From assembly GCF_010183535.1 (NCBI RefSeq), contig NC_071330.1, positions 2,337,717 through 2,401,716 of the forward strand: DNA of 64,000 nucleotides, given 5' to 3'. Shown piece after piece: positions 34,426 through 47,200 of this stretch. How positions within the stretch are numbered: position 1 is the stretch's first letter; every line of letters begins with the position of its first letter. The notes beneath the pieces are model-generated. The model did no database searches, was not told where the DNA came from, and saw only the letters and a program-made list of their open reading frames with translations. Origin of the DNA: Caenorhabditis remanei. Taxonomy: Eukaryota > Nematoda > Chromadorea > Rhabditida > Rhabditidae. Made by a program: the position numbers and the translations under genes.

Positions 34426-37400
34426 TTATAATTTCTTTGAGAATAATAGGAAAATATCGTCGTGAGTGATGAACTTGTAGCCTTGTTCGGCGGTTGTCGC
34501 CATTCCATTTGCCTGAAATTTAAGGTTTTTTTTTACTCCGCCCCACTTTCCCGACTCCACCCACCTTCAAACTCTCGACAATATGACTCTGCTTCAAACA
34601 GTGACATCTGAACGATTTCCCGCCGAAATTGTAAGTAGTCGCACCCAAGACTCCGCCCTGAATCAGGAATCCCCCGTCTTCGATGAGAGAACACGCACTA
34701 CGGACCGCCCGAAAGTAGGCTTCAAGGGTCTCACAGGAATACTCGAGACAGAATACTGTAGACACCACTTGGAACTTTTGAGGCACTTCAATCGATGGAT
34801 TCTCCTTCCAGACGACTGATTGAACTACTGGAGACTCATGGACGTTTACCTGGAAGAATGTCTGTCTGTATGTTTGTACTGGAAAGTGTCCGGATGTCCG
34901 TTAGTCAGATAGAGCGCGTTTGCTCACCTCGAAGCTTAAAAAAGCCTTTTCTTTTCAAGGTTTTCGCCCAGAAGCTCATATTTTTGTATCTGTCTGTCCG
35001 GATGTCCACTAGTCCAATAGAGCGCATTTACATACCAAAAGGACGTTTTTTGAGTTTTTGGTGTCTGTTTGTCCGGATGTCCTATGTCTGTCTGTGTGTT
35101 TGGATGGGGGTGTCCGGATGTCCGCAAGTCTAATAGAGCGCATTTACATCCTCAGAAATTTCGAAAAACTGACATTTTTACCCAAATGTCCGCTAGAGCG
35201 CGTTTGCAGACAGCGGAAATTCAAATTTCCCGGCTATTTTGCAGTCTGGAACTTTTCCGCTGTGTGTCCGGACATCCGGATGACTTTCTCATTAGAGCGC
35301 ATTTGTACTGATTTGGAAATATTTGCAGTAGAGCGTGTTTGCAACATCGTAAAGTGTTCTAGTCCATTGGAGCGCACTTGACAAAATGACAGAGTGTTAG
35401 GGAAAAACTGATACATTTGTTCAGTGGATCGCATTTGCAACCTCTCAAATTTTCAAATTTTGGTCTTTCTGTGCGTCCGAGCGTCCCATCCGGATGTCCA
35501 TTAGCATACCGGCTGAGAAAGTTAAGTCACATGTGTAGTTCCGACAGAGCGCGCTTTCTAATGTTTGGGAGAAATTTCCTGTTTTATCATCAGAGCGCGC
35601 TTGCATTACATCTCATCAGACCCCCTTTTCTTTGTTAAATTCGCAATAGAGCGCACTTTCTCAGTTTTTGAAAATTTGCGTTGGAGCGTGCTTGACAAAA
35701 TGACAAGTTTGTGCAATAGAGCGCATTTGTTCCCTCTCAAATTTTGAAATGTCTGTCTGTGTGTCGTCTCTGTCCATCAGTCCAGATGTCCACCCACTCA
35801 CATCCAACACAGCTCTCATCAGTTGTCTCGTTTTCTCCTGCATCACTTTTCCAGTTTCCATCGAAGCCTCGATATTGGCTATCCACGTGCACACGTTGCT
35901 CCAGTCAAATGTAGATCTACAAAATTTTGAAAAAAATCGATAAATTTTTTTAAATTTTGAACTCGAGCAAACGCGCTCTATCGGACTTGGTTTCATTGGA
36001 GCGCACTTGCAAGTGTAAGCGCTAAAATCCAATAGAGCGCGTTTGGTGTGCAGGATTACGGTAGATTAGGCATATGTAGTATTGTGTGCATTTTGTCGTA
36101 ACATTCGGTGCATTCAGCGTGATCAAAAAAAATTCAAAAAAAATTGTCAAAAAAAAAAGTGATTTTCTTACCGATTCTCACACCAACTGATAAGTGTCTC
36201 CCGATTGGCTGGCGCATAATCCGACGTATAAATATTCTGAGCACGGAGTCTCAACGCGATGGGAAGGTATACTGTAGGCCCCGCCCCCAGATCGAGTACT
36301 GTATTCACTTTCTCTGGGAGACGGTACAGTATACCGGGAAGGAAGAAGAGAACGATCTGCATTGCGGTGTCTTCCGACGCGGTTTTGTAGAAACAGTCGA
36401 GGTAGGCGGACGGGTTGAACTGGAAGTATACGGTAGGTACGGTGGGGCGCGATTGCATAGTAGTCCATTAGAGCACAGTTGCTTAACGTGGACAACAACG
36501 CAAAATGTGCAATACGGTAGGGCGAAGTTGCAGAGCGTGCTTCAGAGTGCACTTGTATCCTCGAAAATTGGAGTGCGGTGGGGCGCGGTTGCATTGTACG
36601 CAAATTCAAAAAACTCAAAATGTTCATTAGAGCACATTTGCATCGTAAGAACTAGTTTGTTCAATGGAGCGAAGTTAGAAAACCTGCACTTTTGATTTAG
36701 AGCGCGTTTACATCGTCTAAATGGATTGTTTAATAGAGCGCGTTTTTGATAAACATTAGAAAACTGTCCAAACTCGAAATGTGTGCGTTAGAGCGCATTT
36801 ACAACATCCGGACGTTTAAAAATTCGATTCAATCGCGCTCTATTGAAATCATTCAAAGTTGCAACCGCGCTCTACTGCACAAACATTTTACATCCATTTC
36901 GGTAGAGCGCGCTTGCATACACGTTCCAATTTTTTCAGACAAAATTCTTTCAGATTTCTGTCGGTGTGTCCATAAGTCCGAATGTCCAAAGAATTATTTT
37001 TAAAAAATCGCAAAATTGTTAAATTCAGACTGAAATGTCCGCCTGTGTGTCCGTGTGTCCAGATGTCCAGAAGCCTAATTTATCATGGATATCCGGACAG
37101 ACAGACACACCGACAGACTTAAGTTTGATCCGGAAATTCAGTTTTCCGGACATCTGGGCAAACAGACATCAGGACAGACAGGTAATTCAAAAATTGCAGT
37201 TTATCAAACGCGCTCTATTGGACTGTCATCATAATTTCAAATTTTCAAGGTATGCAAGTTCGCTCTAACGAACTTCCCCGATTTCTCCATTCTTATCCAG
37301 GAATGAGCAAATGCGCTCTACTAGATTGTTTCCCAAATCGCTTTAAATTCAAATCCCTAACATCTGCAATCGCGCTCTACCGAACTCGGGGGGTGAGTAC

Positions 37401-38340
37401 TGAAATCAAACGCGCTCCACTAGACACTAGACCAGTTTTTCATGCATTTGGACATCCGGATATTGAGACACACAGACAGACAATCAAAGGAATCAAATGA
37501 CTGTCTGTCTGTGTGTCCAGATGTCCGGATGTCTTCAAAATCGTTAAAAACTGCAATTTCTAGGCATCTGGACATCCGGACATCGAGGCACACATTCAGT
37601 AATATCAAATAAGTGTCTATCTCTCTGTCCATTAATCCGGATGTCCTCAAAACACAATTTTTTTGAATATCGGGACATCTGGACACACAGAAAGATACAA
37701 AAGTTCCAGAACTGAGAGCAGCCGACATCCGGACACCTGGGATACACAGACATACAATCAGCAAAATGAAATAACTGTCTGTCTGTGTGTCCAGATGTCC
37801 GGATGTCTTCGAAATCGTTAAAAACCGCAATTTCTAGGCATCTGGACATCCGGACATTGAGAAACAAGGATAGACATTCAGTCATATCAAATAAGTGTCC
37901 ATCTGTGTGTCTTTTAGTCCGGATGTCCTCAAAACTCAGAATTTTGAATATCGGGACATCTGGACACTTGGATACACAGACAGATATCCAGCAATAACCA
38001 ATTTTGTCTGTCGGTGTGTACAGATGTCCGGATATCATCAAAACTGGACATCCGGACATCAAGATAACTGTCCATCTGTCTGTCCATTGATCCGGATGTC
38101 CTCGGATTTTTAACATTTGTGGAAAGATTTGACCATTCTTATTGAAAAAGCGGGAATGAGAAAATGTGCTCTAATGAACTTCCAAGTTTCCAGTGTTGTA
38201 AATACGCTCTAATGTCAATTTTTCGTGCCGCCACTAACCTTGTCTTTATGCTCCTCAGCACCACACTCCTCATCCTTCTTCTCCTCTTTCCCATCATCTA
38301 CCTCCGTATCGTCCTTTTTCTCTTCCTCCGTTCCGGTCAT
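34426..38340 (-). CDS. NNMT/PNMT/TEMT-family small-molecule N-methyltransferase (278 residues)
   Basis: Five minus-strand exons: 38239-38340, 36172-36419, 35802-35916, 34565-34849 and 34426-34512, all in phase, 278 residues. The N-terminal exon is an acidic/lysine tail (MTGTEEEKKDDTEVDDG). The enzyme domain opens FNPSAYLDCFYKT (compare the FxPxxYL start of NNMT); the SAM-binding motif I VLDLGAG is at 75-81, then YTSDYAPANRETLISWCEN, FDWSNVCTWIANIEA, VFCLEYSCETLEAYFRAV and a C-terminal FITHDDIFLLF. The family transfers methyl from SAM to nicotinamide, phenylethanolamine or indolethylamine; worm members (anmt genes) methylate amines or nicotinamide. Substrate cannot be told from sequence. Exon 1 is preceded by a GAATTCAG acceptor directly at the ATG. 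Its introns are mostly minisatellite. Confidence 0.9.
34913..37430. repeat. GAGCGCRTTTGCA motif array with an orientation switch
   Basis: About thirty short copies of (A/T)(A/T)(A/G)GAGCGC(A/G)(T/C)TTGCA, spaced 30-150 bases, in introns 1-3 of the methyltransferase. From 34913 to about 36920 nearly all read GAGCGC on the plus strand; from about 36830 to 37430 they read GCGCTCTAYTG, the inverse. Words resemble the inner arm of the 139-bp MITE (GAGCGCAGTTGTA). Confidence 0.7.
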
Positions 38341-40740
38341 CTGAATTCTCTCCTGAATAACAATTTAGAGAAATTTCCATATCAAGATAAAAAGTGTACA
38401 GAGTGGGAAACAGGGAGATGCGAGAATTGAGATAAGTCTCTTTTCCTCCAAGAGGTATACTCACAAGAAGAAGATATCCGGTCTCTCCGTCCCCCCCCCC
38501 CTGGGAGCTCCATCTCACTCTCTGCGTCTCTCCCCTCGACACACTCTCTCGTCGGAAGCTTTACCCGCCCGAGATTGTTGTAACACTCTACTCACACTCT
38601 CTCTCTCTGATCTCTATTCTATTTCTCTTTTCACCCTCTCGTCTCTCTGCGTCTCTCCGCCCGATCACTCTCTCGTCTCTCTCAGAGAGAGAGAGCAAGA
38701 GTGCTCTTTCCTGTCCCATCTTCTTTATGTTTCTCCGTTTTGGATCACTCTCCCCCCGTTAATTGGCCTCTATGTTCTCTTGTTTTTGGTCTTTCTCTTT
38801 TTGTTTTGCAATTAATTAGTTTTTGAGAGAGGATATCCGGATTCATGAACACACAGACAGATAGGTTTAATATCTGTCTGTGTTTCCAGGTGTCTGGATG
38901 TCCGAATGTCTAGAAATTAAAGTTTTAAAGACATCCGGACATCTTCTTACACAGACAGACAGTTATTTCATTTTGCTGATTGTCTGTCTGTGTATCCAGG
39001 TGTCCGGATGTCCGCTGCTTTCAATTCTAGGACTTTTGCACATTTTGGCTTGTCCCAGATATCCGGATGTCAAGAAATTGTTGGTTTTAAAGACATCCGG
39101 ACATCTAGACGCACAAACAGACAGTAATTTGATATGACTGAATGTCTGTCTGTTTATCTTGATGTCCGAATGTCCATATTGTACGAAAAACTGGGTTTTT
39201 GGTCTTTAAACTCACTTTTTTACAAAATGTTTTGGTTTTGCTGAAATCTAGATTTCTGGGAGCACAGATAGACAACACTTGTTACTGCTGGATATCTGTC
39301 AGTATGTCCAAGTGTCCGGATGTCCAATTTGGGGACATCCGGACTAAGGGACACACAGATGGACAGTAGTTTGATATGGTTGAATGTCTATCCTTGTTTC
39401 TCAATATCCGGATGTCCAGATGTCCAGAAATTGCGGTTTTCAACGGTTTTGAGGACATCTGGACATCTAGACACACAGACAGACAGTTATTTCATTTTGT
39501 CGATTGTATGTCTGTGTATCCAGGTGTCCGGATGCCCGATGTTTTCATTTCTTGGACTTTTGTACTTTTTGGTGTGTCCTGATGTCCTGATGTTCAAAAA
39601 ATTAGAGTTTTGAGAGGGCATCCGGATTCATGGACACGCAGATAGTGAGCTATTTGATATGACTGATTGTCTGTCTCGATGTCCGGATGTCCAGATGTCC
39701 GCTGCCAGAAATTCTTGGCCTTTGTATCTCTCTGTGTGTCCACATATTCAAAAACTGCGCTTTTGAAAATCTATGGGCATTCGGACACACAGACGAACAT
39801 TAATTTTACCAGTTTGGTTGTCTGTCTGTCTGGATGTCCGGATGTCCGGAAGTCAGGGTTTTGATGTTTATGCTAAAACTTTTCTCAACATTTCTTTGAT
39901 TTTTCAAGACATCTGGATTAATGGACAGACAGATGGACAGTGATTTGATATGGCTGATTGTCTGTCTCGATGTCCGGATGTCCGGATGTCCAAAAATTGC
40001 AGTTCTTAACTATTTTGAAGACATCTGGACACACAGACAGACAGTGATTGTCCAGATGTCCAAAAAACCGCGCTTTATTGGGCTTTCAACTAATTTTTTA
40101 AATCAAAATTCCCGGAGAGCCGGACATCTTGACACACAGACAGACAACCACGTGACTAAACTGTTTGTTTGTGTTTCTTCGTGTCCAGATGTCTGGAAAA
40201 TCGGATAAAATTTTACAGCATTCAAAATTTTTTAGTTTGTCGGTGTATTTTTCATAATTTCTGACATGCGGACATTCCGAGTGTCTGTCTGTGTATCCTG
40301 ATGTCCGAACGGAAAAAAGCTTTGTTTGAGCGTCCAACTGTGTGTCCGGATGTCCAGATGTCCCGAAAATTCGTCACTATTTTGCCGAATTTCAGCGTTT
40401 TTGCATTGACAAGTTCGGATTTCCTTTTCTTTTTTTTTCTGTCTTCTAGTCCGAATGTCCGAATACCCGCTATTAATCTGATTCGGGGACTAGAAAACCC
40501 ATATGGAAAGTTAGGCCATGATGATGGGGGACTAGTTTTCCAATTGTGCGGTATCTAGGCCACAAATATAAAAAAGTTAGGACATCCGGACTGACAGACA
40601 CACACAGAGTCCATTTTTCGTTTTCAGACTATAATTCCATCTGTCCGTCTGAAAATCCGGATGTCCGCACAAATCAATCGATTATTTAATCGTTTTCCCG
40701 TCTGTTCGTCTGTCTATTTGTCCAGATGTCCGCAATGTGT
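36960..40740. repeat. GTCTGTCTGTGTGTCCGGATGTCC minisatellite block
   Basis: Nearly 3 kb (interrupted 38160-38830 by exon 1 and promoter) of degenerate units alternating TGTCTGTCTGTGTGTCCAGATGTCCGGATGTC minus some bases and its inverse GGACATCCGGACATCTAGACACACAGACAGAC in shorter pieces, often with TTTGATATGGCTGA between. Higher-order units near 240 bp recur at 37500-37990 and 38960-39660. The long ORFs here are artefacts of the repeat. Confidence 0.8.
38450..38770 (-). promoter_or_regulatory. CT-rich probable promoter region of the methyltransferase
   Basis: Pyrimidine-rich tract with repeated TCTCTCTGCGTCTCTCC and CACTCTCTC, 110-430 bases upstream of the ATG at 38340, free of the minisatellite that surrounds it. 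Resembles CT/GAGA-rich core promoter zones of nematode genes. Position and composition are the only evidence. Confidence 0.4.
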
Positions 40741-41263
40741 GAATTATCGCATTAAAATGTTATAATCCACTTATAACTCCCCTCTTTTCCTCTTCTTTTC
40801 CCCCTCAAAATTTCTTCATTTTTCGCAATTTTTTCGTCTGTAAATAGCTGTAATTTTGGGCGGTTTCTTTCTTTTTTACAACCAGTCACATTGTTTGTCA
40901 GCTGTCAATTTAATAGTGATGAAATTTCATGTTTTTTTCTGGAAGAAGTTGCGTTTTATTTATTGAGCTATTTTTATCGATTTTTTGAAAACAGATTTTA
41001 CGAAAAAACCGTCGAAAATAACATAGAAATCGCTTTTAAATCAAAAAAATGAATTTTATTAAAAACAATTAATTTCAAACTCCCGCCATGCAACACTTAG
41101 GCCACGGCCACCGTGGAAAACTCGGCCACCTCTACAAATTTGGATTTTTCAATTAATAACCGTTGTTTCAACCGTTTTTCTAAATTTTCCGGTCAATTTT
41201 TTTAAAATTTTTCTCCTTTTTTCAGATAAAAATAGCATAAAATGCAATAAAGCACCATCGAAA
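40741..41263 (+). promoter_or_regulatory. Upstream region of fli-1
   Basis: 523 bases with no minisatellite. AT-rich, with a CTCCCCTCTTTTCCTCTTCTT tract minus one base at 40777-40796 and TTTTTTCAG at 41217-41225, 38 bases before the ATG, a probable SL trans-splice acceptor. No ORF of note. Confidence 0.45.
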
Positions 41264-44200
41264 ATGTCAACAGGTGTTTTGCAATTCGTCAAGGGAATCG
41301 ATTTTTCCGGAAATGACTTTTCGGTGAGTATTTTGATGGGTTTTCCAGTTCTTTAATCGAAATTTTTGGTGTTTTTCAGGGAGATCGATTCCCACATGAT
41401 GTGGAACAAATGACGCAAATGACGTGGCTGAAATTGAACGATTCGAAGCTGGAGCAGGTGGGGAAATTATAAAATTAATGAAATTTCTCAAAAAAATTGA
41501 TTTAAAAAATGGAAAATTTTCTATAAATGCATTGAAAAAGCTTCGGAAACTGAGTTTTTATCGTACAAATCATGTTTCCTTTGTTTTTTAATCCGATTTT
41601 CGCAATTTTTCGACTTTTTGAATTAAAAAGTGATAAAAATGTCAATTTTACTGCATAAAAACATTAAGAACCTGCTGAAAATCGTTGTTTTTAAATTTCC
41701 TGTTCATTTTACTAGTGAAAATGCATTTTCTCGACGATTTTCATTTAAAAAGTCAGGTTATTAAATTTTTTACTCGGAAAGTCTCATTATATTCCAAAAA
41801 ATTTAATTTTTCTTGAAAAATGAGCAGTAAAATGCGTTTTTCTTTACAATTTTGACATTTTATTCAAAAATATATTTATCAAAACGAAAAAATAATGAAT
41901 TTTCCCCATTTCTAGGTCCCAGATGAACTTTCCCGTTGTGCGAATCTGGAACATCTCCAAATGGCTCATAATCAACTAACATCTGTACATGGAGAACTTT
42001 CCGATCTGCCGAGACTTCGATCCGTTATTGTCAGGGATAATAATGTGAGTTTTATTCAGAAAAATTGAGAAAATTTGGATTTTTAAAGTCAAAATTAACA
42101 ATTTCAGCCGAAATTGATCAAAAAATTGAAATTTTTATTAAAAATCTAATGAACATAATCAAAAACTTGCTTCACATTCACAGTTTCAATCCGGAATTCT
42201 TAATTTTTTTAATCGAAAATTTTCTTTGAAGATAATTTTTCTAATTGGGATCAATTAGGGCTCTGACTGAGTTTTTACAACCTAACAATTAAAAAACTAA
42301 TCAATTTTCAGCCAAATAATTTTCCAATTGAGTTCCACTGCAAATTATTGAATTCCTAGCTGAAAAATACTCACAATCCTTGGAATTGGCTAATAGAGAC
42401 GAATTTCCTTATTTTTTAGTTTTTCATCTTGAATTCTGTCAGTTTGGAACCAAAAATCAGCGCAGAATTGAGAAAATTTCAGTCAAATAGCTCTACAATT
42501 TCAGTCAATTGGCCGAAATTGGTTAAAAACTTGAAATTTTTATTAAATAATCTTATGAATATAATAAAAAACTACTCAACGTTCATTGTTTAACCCCGAA
42601 ATCTTCTAAATTTTTCTCTAAAAAGCAGCTGTAATTTTCATGAAAATAGTATTTCTAGTTGGGAGCAATAAGGGCTGAAATTCGTCTCATTTTCATGGAA
42701 AACCTGATAAAAAATACCTTAGACTACCTTAGACTCATTTTCGGGACAAATTGGAGCAAAAAATATCAAAACTAATCGTATTTTCCTTCAAAAACCTTCA
42801 AAAAACTCTGAAAATTAATGTGAATTAGCTAATTTAGGCCTATTTCCTCATTTTGCTCTTGAAATACCTCTAAAATCGCAAAAAATGAATTTAACAACCA
42901 AAATTAGGGCAGAATTGAGAAAATTTCAGTCAAATAGCTCTAACATCGTTTTCCAACTAAAATTCCATTAAAACTCCTATTTTTCCTGCTTAAAACTCCT
43001 AAAATCATAGTTGTCAAGGCCCCGCTTCAAAAAATGACCCTTTTTTCGAAATTTTTTTCAATTTTTCATCGAAAATGTGACCATTTTTGACTATTTTTAA
43101 GAATTTCTTCAAATTCTGAATGATAATCGAAAATTTGGCTTTTTCGCGAAAAAATTCAAAAAATTTAAAAATTTGACTTTCAAATATGCCTGAAATCCTC
43201 TATTTTCTTGTGAAAATCACCGAAACTTGCACGTGTTTTCAATGAAAAACCCAAATTTTGACAATTTTTCATCAGAAATTAGTGTAAAATCATTAAAACT
43301 AATGAAAAACACTCTTAAAATCTCCCAAATTCTCCCTCTTTTTTCAGTTAAAAACAGCAGGAATTCCGACGGATATCTTCCGAATGAAAGACCTAACCAT
43401 CATCGATTTATCTCGTAATCAACTGAGAGAAGTGCCCACAAATCTGGAATATGCGAAGGGATCGATTGTTCTGAATCTAAGTTACAACAATATTGAGACG
43501 ATACCAAACAGTGTGTGTGCCAATCTGATAGATCTCCTCTTTTTGGATCTTTCGAATAACAAATTGGACATGTTGCCACCGCAAATCAGGAGACTTAGCA
43601 TGTTACAGAGTCTTAAACTCTCGAATAATCCATTGAATCATTTCCAATTGAAACAGTTACCGAGGTTTGTTTCATTATGACTTGGAAAAGGGGAAATTGA
43701 GTTGATAAATGATGATTTCAGATAAGAAATTGAAAAAAAAGCTTATAAGTCAGTTGGACAGTGTCAAATGATTGAACGCTGAATGTGTTATTTTTACAAA
43801 AAAACTGTTGAAAAACGATTAAAAATTATAGTTTTCGAACATTTTTTATTCGAAAATATCACCTAGAGACTTTTTGCAATTATTGAGTTGAAAGCTGACG
43901 ATTTTCAACAAGTTTTTCACTGAAAAATTGAAAGTTTTGGACCATTTCTATTCAAAAATTGATTAAAATTATAGAAAAGACCTATTTTACTCAAAAATTG
44001 TCTGAAATTATGGTAAATACCGATTTCAAACCCAAAGGTGTCTAAAACTGACTTAAAATCACTCAAAAATGTGTGAAACGACGATTTTTTGCAGTTTTTG
44101 CAATTTTTACTTAAAAAAATCCGGCAATAACTTTGCGAAAACTCAGAAACGATATTGACTGGGAATCCCTCAATCTATTTGAAAATTCGCCTAATTTTCA

Positions 44201-47200
44201 GCATGACATCACTAAGTGTCCTCCATATGAGTAATACCAATCGAACACTGGATAACATACCACCGACGTTGGATGATATGCATAATTTGAGAGTGAGTTG
44301 TTTTTTTTTTTGAAAATTGTGACTAAAAAATTTCGAAAAATTTTGACCGAGAAAACCGAAAAATTCTGAAAAAAAAGAAAAAATATATCTGAAAAATGAG
44401 TTTTTCGGAGTCAAAAGTCCTGAATTTGTATGAAACCTGTAAGTATTTCAAGGACAGACCCCTAGAAACCTGTTTTTGAGTAAAAAATCGAAAAATCACT
44501 ATTTTTAAAGTTAATTTTGCACATTTCAGGAGAAAATTCCAACATTTTTCGGTTTTTTCGAAAACTTTTCCATTACATTTTTTTCATAGTTTTATTTGAA
44601 AAACATGTATAATGATTAAGCAGGTTGAAAAATACCTGCAGAATTGGATCAATAGAACACATCACGGCCTCCCAATTGTGGATAATTAAATTATCTTTCG
44701 AATGAACCAGAAAACGTGAATTTTGGTCAGAAAATTGACTTTTTTGATACTGAAAAAACCCCGATTTTCAGCCATTTCAGCCAATTATTTATTTTTCTGA
44801 AAATTGTATTAATTTCAGAGCATCCTCAAGAACAGTATATGCATTTTTTATTAAAAAATGTTTTCTTCCAAAAAAGTTATACTCATTTTTCTGAAAATCA
44901 GTTTTTTAAGTATTAAAAATGTCAACTTCTGATCAAAATTCACGTTTTCTAGCTCATAAGATAGAGAAATTCATTTTCCGATATTCTGATGAAACCGTTT
45001 TTTTTCCTGAAAATCTGAAAATACTGCATTTTCAGTGAAAAAATCGGCTTCACGTTTCTTGCAGTTCTTTTTCAGACAGATATTAGCTTGGCACAGTTCT
45101 CACAACTGCACTCCACCGAAATTCTCTTGAAAAATGTCTCATTTTCTCTGAATCTCTCAATTTCGCACGCTATTTTCTTTGGTTTCGGTAGAGCGCGGAT
45201 GTAAGAAGTGTGCCGTGTTAATAGACAATTCCAAAAACACATCTCCAATCAATTTTGCAGGACGTGGATTTCTCTGAAAACAACCTTCCCGTCGTCCCGG
45301 AAGCGCTGTTCAAACTGCGAAATCTTCGAAAACTGAATCTCAGCGGAAATCGAATCGAAAAGTTGAATATGACAGAAGGAGAATGGGAGAATCTGGAGAC
45401 ACTAAACATTAGTCACAATCAACTTACAGTAATCCCAGATTGTGTTGTCAAACTGACGAGACTCACCCGACTGTACGCATCGAATAACCAATTGACATTC
45501 GAAGGAATTCCATCTGGAATCGGAAAACTCATCCAATTGACAGTACTCCATCTATCGTATAATCGACTCGAACTCGTGCCAGAGGGTATCTCCAGATGTG
45601 TCAAATTACAGAAACTCAAATTGGATCATAATCGATTGATCACTCTTCCAGAGGGAATTCATCTCCTTCCAGATTTGAAGACATTGGATTTACATGAGTG
45701 AGTTGGGGGCGGGGCCTAGGGACTGAAAATTCATGATAAAACGGATGTTGGTGAATTTCATGAGAAAACCACTGAAAAAATGATGAAATTTGGATAAGAA
45801 ATGAGCCAAATATGATCATTTCCTGTGCGGACATCCGGACATCTGGACGCACAGACAGAAATATTAGAATCGGCTCTAAACCCCGCCCACTTTTAGACCA
45901 CGCCTCTTTTTGGGCATCCAAATCGATCGGGGAACACCGAGATTGGGAAAATCTGACTCACAGAGTCATCGTTTCTTTTTAAAATTTAAACTCCGCCCAT
46001 CATAAATGATCCCACGCCCACTTTTCTGTATATTCAAGAAAAAACAGAAATCTGGACAATTGAATATACAGACAGACAGGCTTTAAACTAGAAAAATTGA
46101 CTTTTCTGAAACTCCGCCCACATTTGGAGGCCACGCCCCTTACTGGAACAGGTTTTGCTGAAAGCTCCGCCCACATTTGGAAGCCACGCCTTTTTCTGGA
46201 ACAGTTCCTTTTTGCTGAAAACTCCGCCCACATTTTTAAGTCACGCCCACTTTTCTGTATTTTCAAGAAAAAAACAGAAATCTGGACAATTGAATATACA
46301 GACAGACAGGCTTTAAACTAGAAAAATTGGCCACGTTTTGAGGCCACGCCCCTTTCTGAAACAGGTTTTGCTGAAAGCTCCGCCCGTTTTTAGGCCACGC
46401 CTCTTTCTGAAACAGTTCTCATTGATCGAATAACTCTACCAACTCTGAATCTATCAATTCTTTTGAAAATTTCATTTTGAAAGTTTCTTTTCCGAAATTT
46501 TATGAATCGTGACTTTTTAATCGGCCGGTTTGTGTATCTGTCCATCCAGATGTCCCAATTTTGTATATTTCTCTGGAATTTTATGACTCATGTTTGAATA
46601 TTTTGAAAAAAAAGACAGAGAGGGAGCCCATGAGAAGTTTTGATTGAAAAAGAATGTGAACATATTCTCGAATGTTTGCAGAGAGTGAGAGACAGAGAGA
46701 GAGAAAGATGCATGATAGTGCCCTGACCCATTCATAAAATGTCGGAAAAGAAATTTTCAAAAAGAATCGATGAAATCAGTTTTAGAGACAATAATAACCA
46801 TACTTGCAAACCGGGCCGAAACGGGCCGACACGGGCCAGCGCGTAACTCGCTTCAAACTCAATATTATGAGCTCAAAAATATACCAAAATGTAGATCTCG
46901 ACGAGTTCTATGACACTGACCCACTACGGGCCGGATGGCTATTTGTTAATGTGCCGCGGACCAGGAAAAAGTGCCAAAAAACGCGAAAATGGCCAAAAAA
47001 GTCATTCTAGCCCGGCCCGCGGCGCATTAACAAATAGCCATCCGGCCCGTAGTAGGTCACGGGCATAGAACTCGTCGAGATCTACATTTTGGTATATTTT
47101 TCAGTTCATAAAACTCAGTTTGAAGCGAGTTACGCGCCGGCCCGGTTTGCAAGTATGATAATAACTTTGAAACGGATAGTTTCCAAATCATTCCGTAACC

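Noticed and set aside
37420..40560. ORFs of 70-190 codons in the minisatellite (for example 37544-38116)
   Set aside because: Translations are repetitive ([21 protein letters not shown]) and present in several frames and both strands; a property of the repeat unit.
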